NCBI GenBank assembly: GCA_043721915.1
Contig: JAYSPV010000125.1
Span: forward strand, 1-51,620
Origin: UBA668 sp043721915
GTDB lineage: Bacteria > Actinomycetota > Acidimicrobiia > Acidimicrobiales > Ilumatobacteraceae
Direction: 5' to 3'
DNA: 51,620 bases
The position numbers and the translations under genes were made by a program. The notes under the pieces were generated by a model that saw only the letters and a program-made list of their open reading frames with translations, searched no databases and had not been told where the DNA came from. Of this stretch, positions 25,518 to 32,668 are shown in pieces (positions within the stretch are counted from its first letter, which is position 1; every line of letters begins with the position of its first letter).

Positions 25518-25542
25518 TGTATAAAGGTAATAGAGGTAATAA
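25518..25542 (-). other. DNA unwinding element with DnaA-trio-like triplets
   Basis: Read on the minus strand, a box-like CAATCCACA is followed by GCCC and then triplets TTA TTA CCT CTA TTA CCT TTA. The other strand thus carries repeated 3'-(A/G)AT-5' units, the DnaA-trio pattern described for bacterial unwinding elements, with the expected order box, short GC spacer, trios. It lies only 28 bp upstream of the dnaN start. Confidence 0.6.
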
Positions 25543-25652
25543 GGGCTGTGGATTGTGCACAACCCCGTGTTTGCCCAGCGTAGGTGCCAGAACCGCGTCC
25601 ACACCTGTTTCCCCACGCGTCCACAGCTGAAAAACCACTCGCGTGTAGTTCG

Positions 25653-25675
25653 GGGGACAACTTCGCGTTGTCCCC
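25653..25675. terminator. Perfect 9-bp hairpin downstream of dnaA
   Basis: GGGGACAAC (25653-25661) pairs with GTTGTCCCC (25667-25675) around a 5-nt loop. It lies 60 nt past the dnaA stop and could end dnaA transcripts, although no T-tract follows. The arms also contain TTGTCC, the front half of the TTGTCCACA box, so a role in the origin is possible. Confidence 0.4.
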
Positions 25676-25734
25676 GGTTTCGTCGACCGTGATCCACAGC
25701 GCGTGCACAGGGTCGGCGCGGCCCGCGAGAACGC

Positions 25735-27153
25735 TCATGCCTTCTTCAATCGCTGCACGAGATCGGTCACCTGGTCGTAGATCTGCTTGCGTTCCTTCAT
25801 CAAGCGTTGGATCTTGTCGACAGCGTGGATGACCGTGGTGTGATCGCGGCCGCCGAAGAGGCGGGCGATGGCTGGGTAGCTGAGATCGGTGAGGTCGCGG
25901 AAGACGTACATCGCGGTTTGGCGGGCGGTGACCAACGGGCGCTGACGGCTCTTGCCGCGCAACGACTCCACGCTGTAGCCGAGGATGACCGCGATCTCGT
26001 TGAGCAGTTCCTCATCGGTGCGAGGCTTCGCGTACGAGCCGGCGAGGAGATCGCCCAGGAGGCCTTCGGCCATGTGCGTGCTGATCGGTACGTGGTTGAG
26101 ACTGGCGTATGCCGTGACGCGGATGAGCGCGCCCTCGAGCTCACGAATGTTGGTGGTGATCCGTGACGCGATGAATTCGAGCGTGTCGGCGGGAACGGGA
26201 CTGTGATCGCGCTCGGCCTTGTTGCGCAAGATGGCAAGGCGCGTTTCCAGATCCGGCGGCTGGATGTCGGTGATCAGGCCCCACTTGAACCGACCGCGCA
26301 GGCGCTCCTCGAGCGTCGGGATGGCATCAGGCATGCGGTCGCTGGAGATCACGATCTGCTTGTTGGCGCCGTGCAGCGAGTTGAACGTATGGAAGAACTC
26401 CTCCTGGAGGCCCTCCTTGCCTTCCATGAACTGGATGTCGTCGATCAGCAACACGTCGATGTCGCGATAGCGGCGCTTGAAGTTGGCCGTGGTGTTGGTG
26501 CGGATCGCATCGACGTACTCGTTGAGGAACGTCTCGGTGCTGACGTAGCGAACCACGTCGTGCTGGTAGTGACTGTGGACATAGTGCCCGATGGCATGCA
26601 GCAGGTGGGTCTTGCCCAAGCCGGCCGAGCCGTAGATGAACAACGGGTTGTAGCTGCGGCCCGGTGTCTCGGCCACCCGCAGCGCAGCGGCGAGTGCGAA
26701 CTGGTTGCTGGCGCCCTTGACGAACGTCTCGAACGTGTAGCGCGGGTTCATGCCACCCGTGTCGGGACCGTTGGAGCTGCTCGAGCCCGAACCCGGTTCA
26801 GGTACGCCTGAGTGACCTGTGCCTGAGTGACCGGTCCCAGCAGAGTGTCCCTGCTGCTCGCGACCGGTGCTGTCCGGGCTCCACTCGGGCTGTGCTTCGG
26901 CGTCGGCGACCTGTACCTCGATGACGAACTGCAGGTTCGAGGCCCCGATTTCCTCGAGAGCATCCCTCACCAGCGGAAGATAACGCGACAGAATGCGGTC
27001 GCGAGCGTGTGCGTTCGGCGCACTCACCCGCAGCATCGAAGTATCGCTGTTCAGGGCTACCACGTCTTGAAACGTAGAGAACCACACGGCCTCCGACACC
27101 TGCGCACGAAGAAGCTGCGCGACTGCTGTCCACAGCTGTTCATGGTCGCTCAC
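25735..27153 (-). CDS. dnaA: Chromosomal replication initiator DnaA
   Basis: A 472-residue AAA+ initiator. Domain I starts SDHEQLWTAVAQLLRAQV. Domain II (about 85-130) is a Gly/Ser/His-rich linker with a small repeat. Domain III has Walker A GSAGLGKTHLL, Walker B VLLIDDIQF and sensor sites, and domain IV has the DNA-binding signature FGGRDHTTVIHAVDKI. GTG 27153 has an excellent GGGAGGAGG site 5 nt upstream. Clustered DnaA boxes just upstream suggest autoregulation. It is divergent from rpmH, as in most actinobacteria. Confidence 0.99.
   Translation of the reverse strand: MSDHEQLWTAVAQLLRAQVSEAVWFSTFQDVVALNSDTSMLRVSAPNAHARDRILSRYLPLVRDALEEIGASNLQFVIEVQVADAEAQPEWSPDSTGREQQGHSAGTGHSGTGHSGVPEPGSGSSSSNGPDTGGMNPRYTFETFVKGASNQFALAAALRVAETPGRSYNPLFIYGSAGLGKTHLLHAIGHYVHSHYQHDVVRYVSTETFLNEYVDAIRTNTTANFKRRYRDIDVLLIDDIQFMEGKEGLQEEFFHTFNSLHGANKQIVISSDRMPDAIPTLEERLRGRFKWGLITDIQPPDLETRLAILRNKAERDHSPVPADTLEFIASRITTNIRELEGALIRVTAYASLNHVPISTHMAEGLLGDLLAGSYAKPRTDEELLNEIAVILGYSVESLRGKSRQRPLVTARQTAMYVFRDLTDLSYPAIARLFGGRDHTTVIHAVDKIQRLMKERKQIYDQVTDLVQRLKKA
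26806..26835 (-). repeat. Two-copy 15-bp tandem repeat in dnaA domain II
   Basis: GCCTGAGTGACCTGT is followed directly by GCCTGAGTGACCGGT, one mismatch, giving GTGHS/GTGHS-type peptide repeats in the flexible linker. The phase is kept, so the linker length changed by five residues per unit. Confidence 0.85.
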
Positions 27154-27180
27154 CAGCGCCTCCTCCCGATCACCTTGACA

Positions 27181-27213
27181 ATGTCCACATAGTTGTCCAC
27201 ATCATGTGGACAA
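27181..27213. promoter_or_regulatory. DnaA box cluster upstream of dnaA
   Basis: ATGTCCACA (27181-27189) differs by one base from the actinobacterial box TTGTCCACA. An exact TTGTCCACA (27193-27201) and an exact reverse copy TGTGGACAA (27205-27213) follow. A further CTGTCCACA at 27126-27134 lies inside dnaA. The spacing of about 12 bp suggests cooperative DnaA binding over the dnaA promoter or a second origin element. Confidence 0.85.
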
Positions 27214-27242
27214 CTCAACAGACGTGAACTTCGCAGGCTAGC

Positions 27243-27298
27243 AGGCGCGCGCACCGGCTCTGAACGGCGCCGTTCAGGAACCTTGCGTGAGCGCGCCT
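27243..27298. repeat. Nested palindrome between dnaA and rpmH
   Basis: CTGAACGGCGCCGTTCAG at 27260-27277 is a perfect 18-bp palindrome. It is framed by AGGCGCGC (27243-27250) and its exact inverse GCGCGCCT (27291-27298), nearly concentric with it. No gene overlaps. It may be an operator for the divergent dnaA/rpmH promoters or a cruciform-forming element. Confidence 0.85.
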
Positions 27299-27333
27299 CG
27301 TGTCACCCAGAACGACATGGTTGGGCCGCTGCG

Positions 27334-27363
27334 TTGCCACCGTGCCGCGCGCGACCGTAGTGT
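27334..27363 (+). promoter_or_regulatory. Possible rpmH promoter
   Basis: TTGCCA at 27334-27339 and TAGTGT at 27358-27363 are separated by 18 bp, fitting a TTGACA/TANNNT-type actinobacterial promoter. It would give a leader of about 90 nt before rpmH. Confidence 0.35.
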
Positions 27364-27460
27364 AGTGATCTGGCCAACGGCTCGCCAGATGTACTGCGGC
27401 GCGCCACGGAAACTTTCGACCTGCTGAACCGCCACCACAGGGTGGCTCGAGGAGAGCTGC

Positions 27461-27595
27461 GTGAAGCGCACATTCCAACCCAACAACCGTCGCCGTGCGA
27501 AGAAGCACGGTTTCCGTGCCCGCATGAGCACCCGTGCCGGTCGGGACGTGTTGAAGTCCCGTCGCGCCAAGGGCCGCCACAAGCTTTCGGCTTGA
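27461..27595 (+). CDS. rpmH: Ribosomal protein bL34
   Basis: A 44-residue, very basic protein: KRTFQPNNRRRAKKHGFRAR at the N-terminus and LKSRRAKGRHKLSA at the end, the full bL34 pattern. It is a structural protein of the large subunit near the exit-tunnel side. GTG 27461 is preceded by GAGGAGAG. Its stop overlaps the proposed TTG start of rnpA, beginning a chain of overlapping genes. Confidence 0.98.
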   Translation: MKRTFQPNNRRRAKKHGFRARMSTRAGRDVLKSRRAKGRHKLSA

Positions 27596-27927
27596 TCTGG
27601 CGCATCCGAGAGCGCAGCGCGTTTACGCGCATTGCCGAACAAGGGCAGCGTGCTCGGGCCGGAGTGCTGTGGTGCACCTACGTCCTCGATCCCCCAGGCA
27701 CCGTCACACCCCCGCGGGTGGCGTACGCCCTGGGTCGCGCGCTCGGTCCCGCCGTCGTACGCAACCGTGTGCGCCGGCAGCTGCGGGTTATGTTGCAGCG
27801 AGCATCGTCCGAGTCGAGCTTGCCCCCGGGCACCTATCTGTTCGGCGCGCAACCGGCAGCCGCCACACGATCGTACATCGAACTCCAGTTCGATCTGGCG
27901 GGCATACTCCGCCGCCTTCGCGCATGA
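27592..27927 (+). CDS. rnpA: Ribonuclease P protein component
   Basis: An 111-residue protein that helps the RNase P RNA cleave pre-tRNA 5' ends. The conserved RNR helix is VVRNRVRRQLRVML; upstream lies RERSAFTRIAEQGQRA and the core strand GRALG. The start is taken as TTG 27592, which overlaps the rpmH stop as TTGA, because no ATG or GTG occurs between there and the conserved RERSAF motif. The frame runs open further upstream but only through rpmH. It overlaps yidD by 4 nt at its end. Confidence 0.9.
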   Translation: MIWRIRERSAFTRIAEQGQRARAGVLWCTYVLDPPGTVTPPRVAYALGRALGPAVVRNRVRRQLRVMLQRASSESSLPPGTYLFGAQPAAATRSYIELQFDLAGILRRLRA

Positions 27928-28175
27928 TTCGCCTGGTCATGGCCTATCAGCGGGCGATGGAGGGCCGTCCTTCGCCGTGTCGTTTCACCCCTACCTGCAG
28001 CAGCTATGCGGTCGAGGCCTTGTCGGTGCACGGCACAGCCAAGGGCCTCTGGCTCACGGTTCGTCGCCTGCTGCGTTGTCGTCCCTTCGGGCCCTCCGGC
28101 TGGGATCCCGTGCCGTTGTCCACACCTGATCAGCTTGCTGATCGCTCTCCCCACCACAAGGGTTGTGCCGCATGA
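27924..28175 (+). CDS. yidD: YidD membrane-protein insertion efficiency factor
   Basis: An 83-residue protein with the family signature CRFTPTCSSYAVEAL (two conserved Cys) and the C-terminal CRPFGPSGWDPVP, with an amphipathic N-terminal helix RLVMAYQRAM. It assists YidC-dependent membrane insertion. ATG 27924 overlaps the rnpA stop (ATGA) and its own stop overlaps the yidC start (ATGA). An exact DnaA box, TTGTCCACA, lies within it at 28116-28124. Confidence 0.95.
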   Translation: MIRLVMAYQRAMEGRPSPCRFTPTCSSYAVEALSVHGTAKGLWLTVRRLLRCRPFGPSGWDPVPLSTPDQLADRSPHHKGCAA

Positions 28176-29257
28176 TCGCCATTCAGTTCTTCGAGCAGCC
28201 GGCTCGGTTGCTCGCCTGGTTCTACAGCCTCACCCACGACTACATCATTTCGATCTCGATCATGGCCTTCCTGGTCATGCTCGTCACCGCTCCCCTGGTG
28301 CTGAAGAGCACCAAGGGAATGCTGGAGATGCAGAAACTGCAGCCGGAGATGAAGAAGCTGCAGAACCTGCACCGTGGCGACCGCCAGAAGCTCAACGAAG
28401 AGATGATGAAGCTCTACCAGGAGCACAAGGTCAACCCCTTGGCCTCGTGCCTGCCGCTGGTGCTGCAGATGCCGGTGTTCATCATCATGTTTCGGGTGCT
28501 GCATGGTCTCAGCAACCGGGTGACCTGCTCGATTCCCACAGACCCGACGAAGAAGATCGCCGCCGTCTGTGATGCGTTCACCGACGGTCGCAGAGTGTTC
28601 AATCCTGCCTACCTGGATAAGGGCACCGACCTCTACAAGTCACTGGCCGGCAAGAACGAAATGCTGTCCTGGGGCCTCGATCTCTCGCGCACCCCGATGA
28701 ACGTGATCACGGAGTCGTTCGGGAAGGGCCTGATCTATGCCCTCCTGGTCGTGGCCTTGGGCGTGCTCTACTTCGCCCAGCAGAAGATGGTGGCGTCTCG
28801 CGCCGCAGTGTCGCCGTCGGTGTCGCCGATGCAGCAGAAACTGATGCAGTACCTGCCGGTGGTGTTCGCCGTCTTCCTCGTCTTCTATCTCACCGGTCTG
28901 GTGATCTACTACATGGCGCAGGCCGTGTTCCGTATTGGCCTGAACTTCTACATCACCGCTCGGTTCTACAAGCACGAGCATTCGCTGGGCCGTGTCGCGC
29001 AGCGTGCCGGTGAGGAAGCGCGAGAGATCGCAAAGAAGGACGGCGGTGGCGGCGGCATGTTTGCTCAGGCCAAGCGAGACATGGCAGCAGCCAAGGCGCA
29101 GCCGGCCAAGGCTGGCCCGTCCAGCACCGTGAGCAAGCGGCTCACGCCCCCGAAGAACAAACCAACCCCTGTCGCCGGCCGCACCGCGGCTCGGCCGCAA
29201 TCCACGGGGAAGGCCGCTCGCCCGAACGGCACCGGCCGTCCCCCCAAGAAGAAGTAG
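28172..29257 (+). CDS. yidC: Membrane protein insertase YidC
   Basis: A 361-residue Oxa1-family insertase. It has five or so hydrophobic segments. The conserved hydrophilic loop LEMQKLQPEMKKLQ and the segment VNPLASCLPLVLQMPVFIIMF are clear, and the late membrane helix QKLMQYLPVVFAVFLVFYLTGLVIYY is split around the membrane. The C-terminal 100 residues are Lys/Arg/Pro-rich, a likely ribosome-binding tail. ATG 28172 overlaps yidD by 4 nt. It inserts and folds inner-membrane proteins with or without Sec. Confidence 0.97.
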   Translation: MIAIQFFEQPARLLAWFYSLTHDYIISISIMAFLVMLVTAPLVLKSTKGMLEMQKLQPEMKKLQNLHRGDRQKLNEEMMKLYQEHKVNPLASCLPLVLQMPVFIIMFRVLHGLSNRVTCSIPTDPTKKIAAVCDAFTDGRRVFNPAYLDKGTDLYKSLAGKNEMLSWGLDLSRTPMNVITESFGKGLIYALLVVALGVLYFAQQKMVASRAAVSPSVSPMQQKLMQYLPVVFAVFLVFYLTGLVIYYMAQAVFRIGLNFYITARFYKHEHSLGRVAQRAGEEAREIAKKDGGGGGMFAQAKRDMAAAKAQPAKAGPSSTVSKRLTPPKNKPTPVAGRTAARPQSTGKAARPNGTGRPPKKK

Positions 29258-29270
29258 CAGGTCAGACACG

Positions 29271-30152
29271 ATGGAATGGGTGGAAACCACCGGCAAGACG
29301 ATTGCCGAAGCCAAGGAGAAGGCGCTCGATCAGCTCGGCGTGCTGGATGAGGACGCCGAGTTCGACGTCCTCGAGGAGCCCAAGCAGGGTCTCTTCGGCA
29401 GAGTACGCGGCGAGGCCCGCGTTCGGGCCCGTGTGCGTCCGACGCAGGCTCGCCAGAAAGTTGACCGCCGTGATCGCAAACGCACGGACAAGGGCGACAA
29501 GACCGAAAGGCCCGTCAAGCAGGCTGCAGGAGAGACAAGCACCGGCACAGGTGAGGATGCACCCGCACCACGCGCCGCTCGCCAACGTTCGGCCACAGCA
29601 CCCGCCAAGGCAGCCAAGGCCCCGCAACAGGCCAGAACCAACCCCAACCCGAAGCCGTCGAAGGACAGCGAACCCAAGGAGCAACTCGTGGACGCACAGC
29701 AGGTGGGCGAAGAGGCAGTTCGCTTCATGACGGATCTGGTGTCGGCCTTCGGCCTCTCGGGCACCGCAGAACTCGTCCAAGATGGCGATGACCTGGAGGT
29801 TCGCGTGCACGGCCAGGAGCTCGGCTTGCTCGTCGGCCCCCGCGGCACCACCTTGCAAGCCGTGCAGGACCTGGTTCGTGTGGCCGCACAGCGTCGCCTC
29901 GGCGATCACGACACGCGCCTGCGAGTCGACGTCGGTGGCTACCGCGAGCGTCGTCGCGTCGCGCTCGGCACGTTTGCCGCCCAGATGGCCGACGAGGTCA
30001 AGGCATCAGCAGTCGCCCGCGTGCTGGAGCCGATGTCCTCAGCTGATCGGAAGGTCATCCACGACTCACTCGCCGAAGTGGAGGGCATTGTCACCCGGTC
30101 GGAAGGCGAAGATCCGTCGCGTCGGGTCGTCATCGCCCCGGCGAATGGCTGA
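29271..30152 (+). CDS. jag: Jag/KhpB RNA-binding protein
   Basis: A 293-residue RNA-binding protein. Residues 1-50 are the Jag-N domain (EWVETTGKTIAEAKEKALDQ; LFGRVRGEARV). Residues 55-135 form a disordered Lys/Ala/Pro linker. The KH domain includes the loop VGPRGTTLQAVQDLV, and the C-terminal R3H motif is RERRRVALG with VHD-type ending VIHDSLAEVEGIVTRSEGE. It pairs with KhpA to control cell-envelope growth through RNA binding. It starts 13 nt after yidC and overlaps rsmG by 8 nt. Confidence 0.95.
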   Translation: MEWVETTGKTIAEAKEKALDQLGVLDEDAEFDVLEEPKQGLFGRVRGEARVRARVRPTQARQKVDRRDRKRTDKGDKTERPVKQAAGETSTGTGEDAPAPRAARQRSATAPAKAAKAPQQARTNPNPKPSKDSEPKEQLVDAQQVGEEAVRFMTDLVSAFGLSGTAELVQDGDDLEVRVHGQELGLLVGPRGTTLQAVQDLVRVAAQRRLGDHDTRLRVDVGGYRERRRVALGTFAAQMADEVKASAVARVLEPMSSADRKVIHDSLAEVEGIVTRSEGEDPSRRVVIAPANG

Positions 30153-30684
30153 CGATTCCGCATTGCTGGGTGCGCTCAGCGCCATCCAGGCGCGTGGCGC
30201 AATTGGTGAGGCATCACTGGCCGACGCAGTTCGGCACGCCGATCAGTTCGTTGCAGTACTTCCTGACACAGCCCGCTCCTTGGCCGATCTCGGCTCGGGG
30301 GGCGGGCTGCCTGGTTTGGTGATCGCTGTACGCCGCCCGGATCTGTTGATCACGCTGGTCGAGCGTCGTCGTAGCCGAGCCGATCTGCTGTCGCGAGCCG
30401 TGCGGGCATTGGACCTGTCCTCACGAGTCTCGGTGCTCGCAGATGACGTCCGCCGCTTGGCTGCATCATCTGCCGGCTCGTTCGACGTGGTGACGGCTCG
30501 TAGCTTTGCGGCGCCGCCGATCACTGCAGACTGGGCCGGGCGGCTTCTCCGTTCGGGCGGTCTGCTGGTGGTCAGCGAACCACCCGAGGACGACCTCAGC
30601 CGGTGGCCGAGCGACGTGCTGCGCAAGGTCGGCCTGGTCGATGACGGCCGGGTCCACGGCGTACGCCGCTTCTTACGCGTCTAG
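30145..30684 (+). CDS. rsmG: 16S rRNA (guanine-N7) methyltransferase RsmG
   Basis: A 179-residue SAM-dependent methyltransferase that methylates G527 (E. coli numbering) of 16S rRNA; loss confers low-level streptomycin resistance. The SAM site is SLADLGSGGGLPGLVIA, with acidic VTLVERRRSRADLL and the catalytic-side SFDVVTARSFA. It is shorter at the N-terminus than E. coli RsmG. ATG 30145 overlaps the end of jag by 8 nt. It is the last gene before the parS sites. Confidence 0.95.
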   Translation: MADDSALLGALSAIQARGAIGEASLADAVRHADQFVAVLPDTARSLADLGSGGGLPGLVIAVRRPDLLITLVERRRSRADLLSRAVRALDLSSRVSVLADDVRRLAASSAGSFDVVTARSFAAPPITADWAGRLLRSGGLLVVSEPPEDDLSRWPSDVLRKVGLVDDGRVHGVRRFLRV

Positions 30685-30695
30685 GCGCGCGGGGC

Positions 30696-30709
30696 GTTCC
30701 ACGTGGAAC
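30696..30709. promoter_or_regulatory. parS-like site 1
   Basis: GTTCCACGTGGAAC is a perfect palindrome and a symmetric variant of the canonical GTTTCACGTGAAAC, changed at positions 4 and 11. It is the first of three copies between rsmG and parA and is the expected ParB loading site. Confidence 0.88.
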
Positions 30710-30749
30710 ACTGACGGGTGGAGCACGCCTGGTGCGGGGGAGTCCGAGT

Positions 30750-30763
30750 GTTCCACGTGGAAC
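30750..30763. promoter_or_regulatory. parS-like site 2
   Basis: A second identical GTTCCACGTGGAAC, 54 bp after the first, flanked by T on the left. Confidence 0.88.
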
Positions 30764-30805
30764 GGTCCGGCGGGCCGAAATCCTCCACTTCCAGGTACTG
30801 CGACT

Positions 30806-30819
30806 GTTCCACGTGGAAC
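30806..30819. promoter_or_regulatory. parS-like site 3
   Basis: A third identical site, 56 bp after the second, with the 16-bp form TGTTCCACGTGGAACA. It is bracketed by a 9-bp inverted repeat, CCAGGTACT at 30791-30799 and AGTACCTGG at 30842-30850. Confidence 0.88.
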
Positions 30820-30954
30820 ACCAGCCGGCGCACAGCCGCGTAGTACCTGGTAGATGGCTATGCACCGAGTTGTCGTCGTGCTCCGGTAGCCTGAGATCAT
30901 TGCCCCCGCCAAGTGCAGCTCATTTGGGCATGAGCGTGCAGGAGATGTTCCTTG

Positions 30955-31761
30955 ATGACCTCAGCCGCTGCTGGTAGCCGTCCTCTCCCCCGTGTCATCG
31001 CGATCGCCAACCAGAAGGGCGGTGTGGGCAAGACGACAACCACCGTCAATTTGGGTGCCTGCCTGGCCGACCTCGGGTACCGCACGCTGGTGATCGATCT
31101 CGACCCGCAGGGGAATGCCTCCACCGGGCTCGGTATCGACAACCGAGGCTTGGCGACATCGATGTACCACGTGATCATGCACGAGGTGCCGCTGGAGAAC
31201 TGCGTCGAGCCCTCCGCCGTGAAGAACCTGTTCGTCGCCCCTGCCAGCCTTGATCTGGCCGGCGCGGAGATCGAGCTCGTTCCTGCGTTCAGTCGCGAGA
31301 ATCGTCTGCGGAACGCGATTCGCGCCGTGCTCGACGATTATGACTACATCCTGATCGACTGTCCCCCGTCGTTGGGCCTTCTCACCGTCAACGGTCTCAA
31401 CGCCGCATCCGAGGTGCTGGTGCCGATTCAATGCGAGTACTACGCGCTGGAGGGTCTTGGGCAACTACTGCGCAACGTCGACCTCGTCAAGCGCAACCTC
31501 AACCCCACGCTGGAGGTGAGCACCATCGTCTGTGTGATGTACGACGCACGCACGAAGCTCGCCGAGCAGGTGGTCAGGGAAGTACGCGAACACTTCGGCG
31601 ACAAGGTCTGTCGGACGGTCGTACCACGGACGGTGCGCCTGTCGGAGGCGCCCTCGTTCGGTCAGCCGATCACCACCTTCGATCCCACATCTCGCGGCGC
31701 CACGGCGTATCGCAGCGTCGCCAAGGAGGTCAGCGGTGGCCCGTCTCAGCGGACTCGGTAA
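30955..31761 (+). CDS. parA: Chromosome partitioning ATPase ParA (Soj)
   Basis: A 268-residue deviant Walker ATPase: KGGVGKTTTT (with the signature Lys), switch DLDPQGNASTGLG, and IDCPPSLGLLTVN. It forms ATP-dependent dimers on DNA and moves ParB-parS complexes. ATG 30955 has AGGAG 10 nt upstream; TTG 30952 is possible. The last 26 nt overlap parB, so the pair is co-translated. It lies downstream of the parS array in the standard rsmG-parA-parB order. Confidence 0.98.
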   Translation: MTSAAAGSRPLPRVIAIANQKGGVGKTTTTVNLGACLADLGYRTLVIDLDPQGNASTGLGIDNRGLATSMYHVIMHEVPLENCVEPSAVKNLFVAPASLDLAGAEIELVPAFSRENRLRNAIRAVLDDYDYILIDCPPSLGLLTVNGLNAASEVLVPIQCEYYALEGLGQLLRNVDLVKRNLNPTLEVSTIVCVMYDARTKLAEQVVREVREHFGDKVCRTVVPRTVRLSEAPSFGQPITTFDPTSRGATAYRSVAKEVSGGPSQRTR

Positions 31762-32668
31762 AGGGCTCGGAGCCCTCATCCCAGCTGACGCCTCTTCGGG
31801 GGCTGACAGTGACCAGCCCAGGCTGGAGGACCTGCCGATCAGTAGCATCGTGCCCAACCCTCACCAGCCGCGTGTGCACTTCGACGAGGAGTCACTGTCG
31901 GAACTGGTGGCCTCGGTGCTCCAGATCGGCGTGCTGCAGCCCGTGCTGGTGCGTCCGGCGGGGGAGGACGGCACCTATGAGTTGATTGCCGGCGAGCGCC
32001 GGTGGCGAGCTGCGCGACGCGCCGGATTGGCCGTGATTCCCGCGATCATCCGAACCACAGATGATCTCGGGTCGGTCGAGCGCGCGCTGGTGGAGAACCT
32101 GCACCGCGAGGACCTGACACCACTCGAGGAGGCGGCCGCCTACCAACAGCTGATCGAGGACTTCTCGCTCACACACGAGCAGGTGGCCACTCGCGTCGGC
32201 AAGAGTCGGTCGGCAGTCAGCAACACGTTGCGCCTGATGTCGCTGCCGCCGGCAATCCAAGCGTTGCTGGCCGATGGCCGGCTCTCGGCGGGCCACGCAA
32301 AGGCCCTGCTCGGTACACCTGACCGAGCGTTCCAAGAGCAGCTTGCCCGGCGCGCTGCCAGCGAGAGCTGGTCGGTACGGATGTTGGAGGATGCGGTACG
32401 GGATCGTGGTGGTGCGGCCGCCGCTGATGACGGCAAAGAAGCGGCGGCACCCGCAGGGCGGGTCGGTGATGGCGCCGGGCTCACGGGCGCCACTCGCCTG
32501 CGTCCCCCTGGCCTCCTCGAGCTCGAGGAGCTATTGGCGGAGTACTTGTCCACACGCGTGAGCGTCACCATGGGAACACACAAGGGCAAAGTGGTGATTG
32601 AGTTCGCAGATCTTGAGGACCTAGAGCGCATTTACCACCAAATGACCACTGTGAGTGACGTAGACTAG
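31736..32668 (+). CDS. parB: Chromosome partitioning CTPase ParB
   Basis: A 310-residue ParB. The start MARLSGLGKGLGALIP is the actinobacterial ParA-contact motif. The CTP-binding N-domain contains VRPAGEDGTYELIAGERRWRAA and ENLHREDLTPLEEA; a helix-turn-helix (EQVATRVGKSRSAVSNTLRL) recognises parS; and the C-terminal dimerisation region is VTMGTHKGKVVIEFADLEDL. It loads at parS and spreads as a clamp. An exact DnaA box, TTGTCCACA, lies inside the gene at 32546-32554. Confidence 0.98.
   Translation: MARLSGLGKGLGALIPADASSGADSDQPRLEDLPISSIVPNPHQPRVHFDEESLSELVASVLQIGVLQPVLVRPAGEDGTYELIAGERRWRAARRAGLAVIPAIIRTTDDLGSVERALVENLHREDLTPLEEAAAYQQLIEDFSLTHEQVATRVGKSRSAVSNTLRLMSLPPAIQALLADGRLSAGHAKALLGTPDRAFQEQLARRAASESWSVRMLEDAVRDRGGAAAADDGKEAAAPAGRVGDGAGLTGATRLRPPGLLELEELLAEYLSTRVSVTMGTHKGKVVIEFADLEDLERIYHQMTTVSDVD

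Larger units (their letters stand above)
25491..25734. other. Probable replication origin (oriC) between dnaA and dnaN
   Basis: The 244-bp gap holds an AT-rich element at 25518-25542 in otherwise GC-rich DNA. Next to it are degenerate DnaA boxes: TGTGGATTG (25547-25555), palindromic TTGTGCACAA (25553-25562) and GCGTCCACA twice (25597-25605 and 25617-25625). TGATCCACA at 25690-25698 is one base from the TTATCCACA consensus. A hairpin at 25653-25675 lies between. The dnaA-dnaN gap is the origin site in mycobacteria and streptomycetes. Confidence 0.75.
27154..27460. other. dnaA-rpmH divergent intergenic region
   Basis: This 307-bp gap carries the dnaA ribosome site, a cluster of three DnaA boxes near dnaA, an 18-bp perfect palindrome framed by an 8-bp inverted repeat in the middle, a possible rpmH promoter and the rpmH leader with GAGGAGAG before the GTG start. 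No gene is seen in it. Confidence 0.8.
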
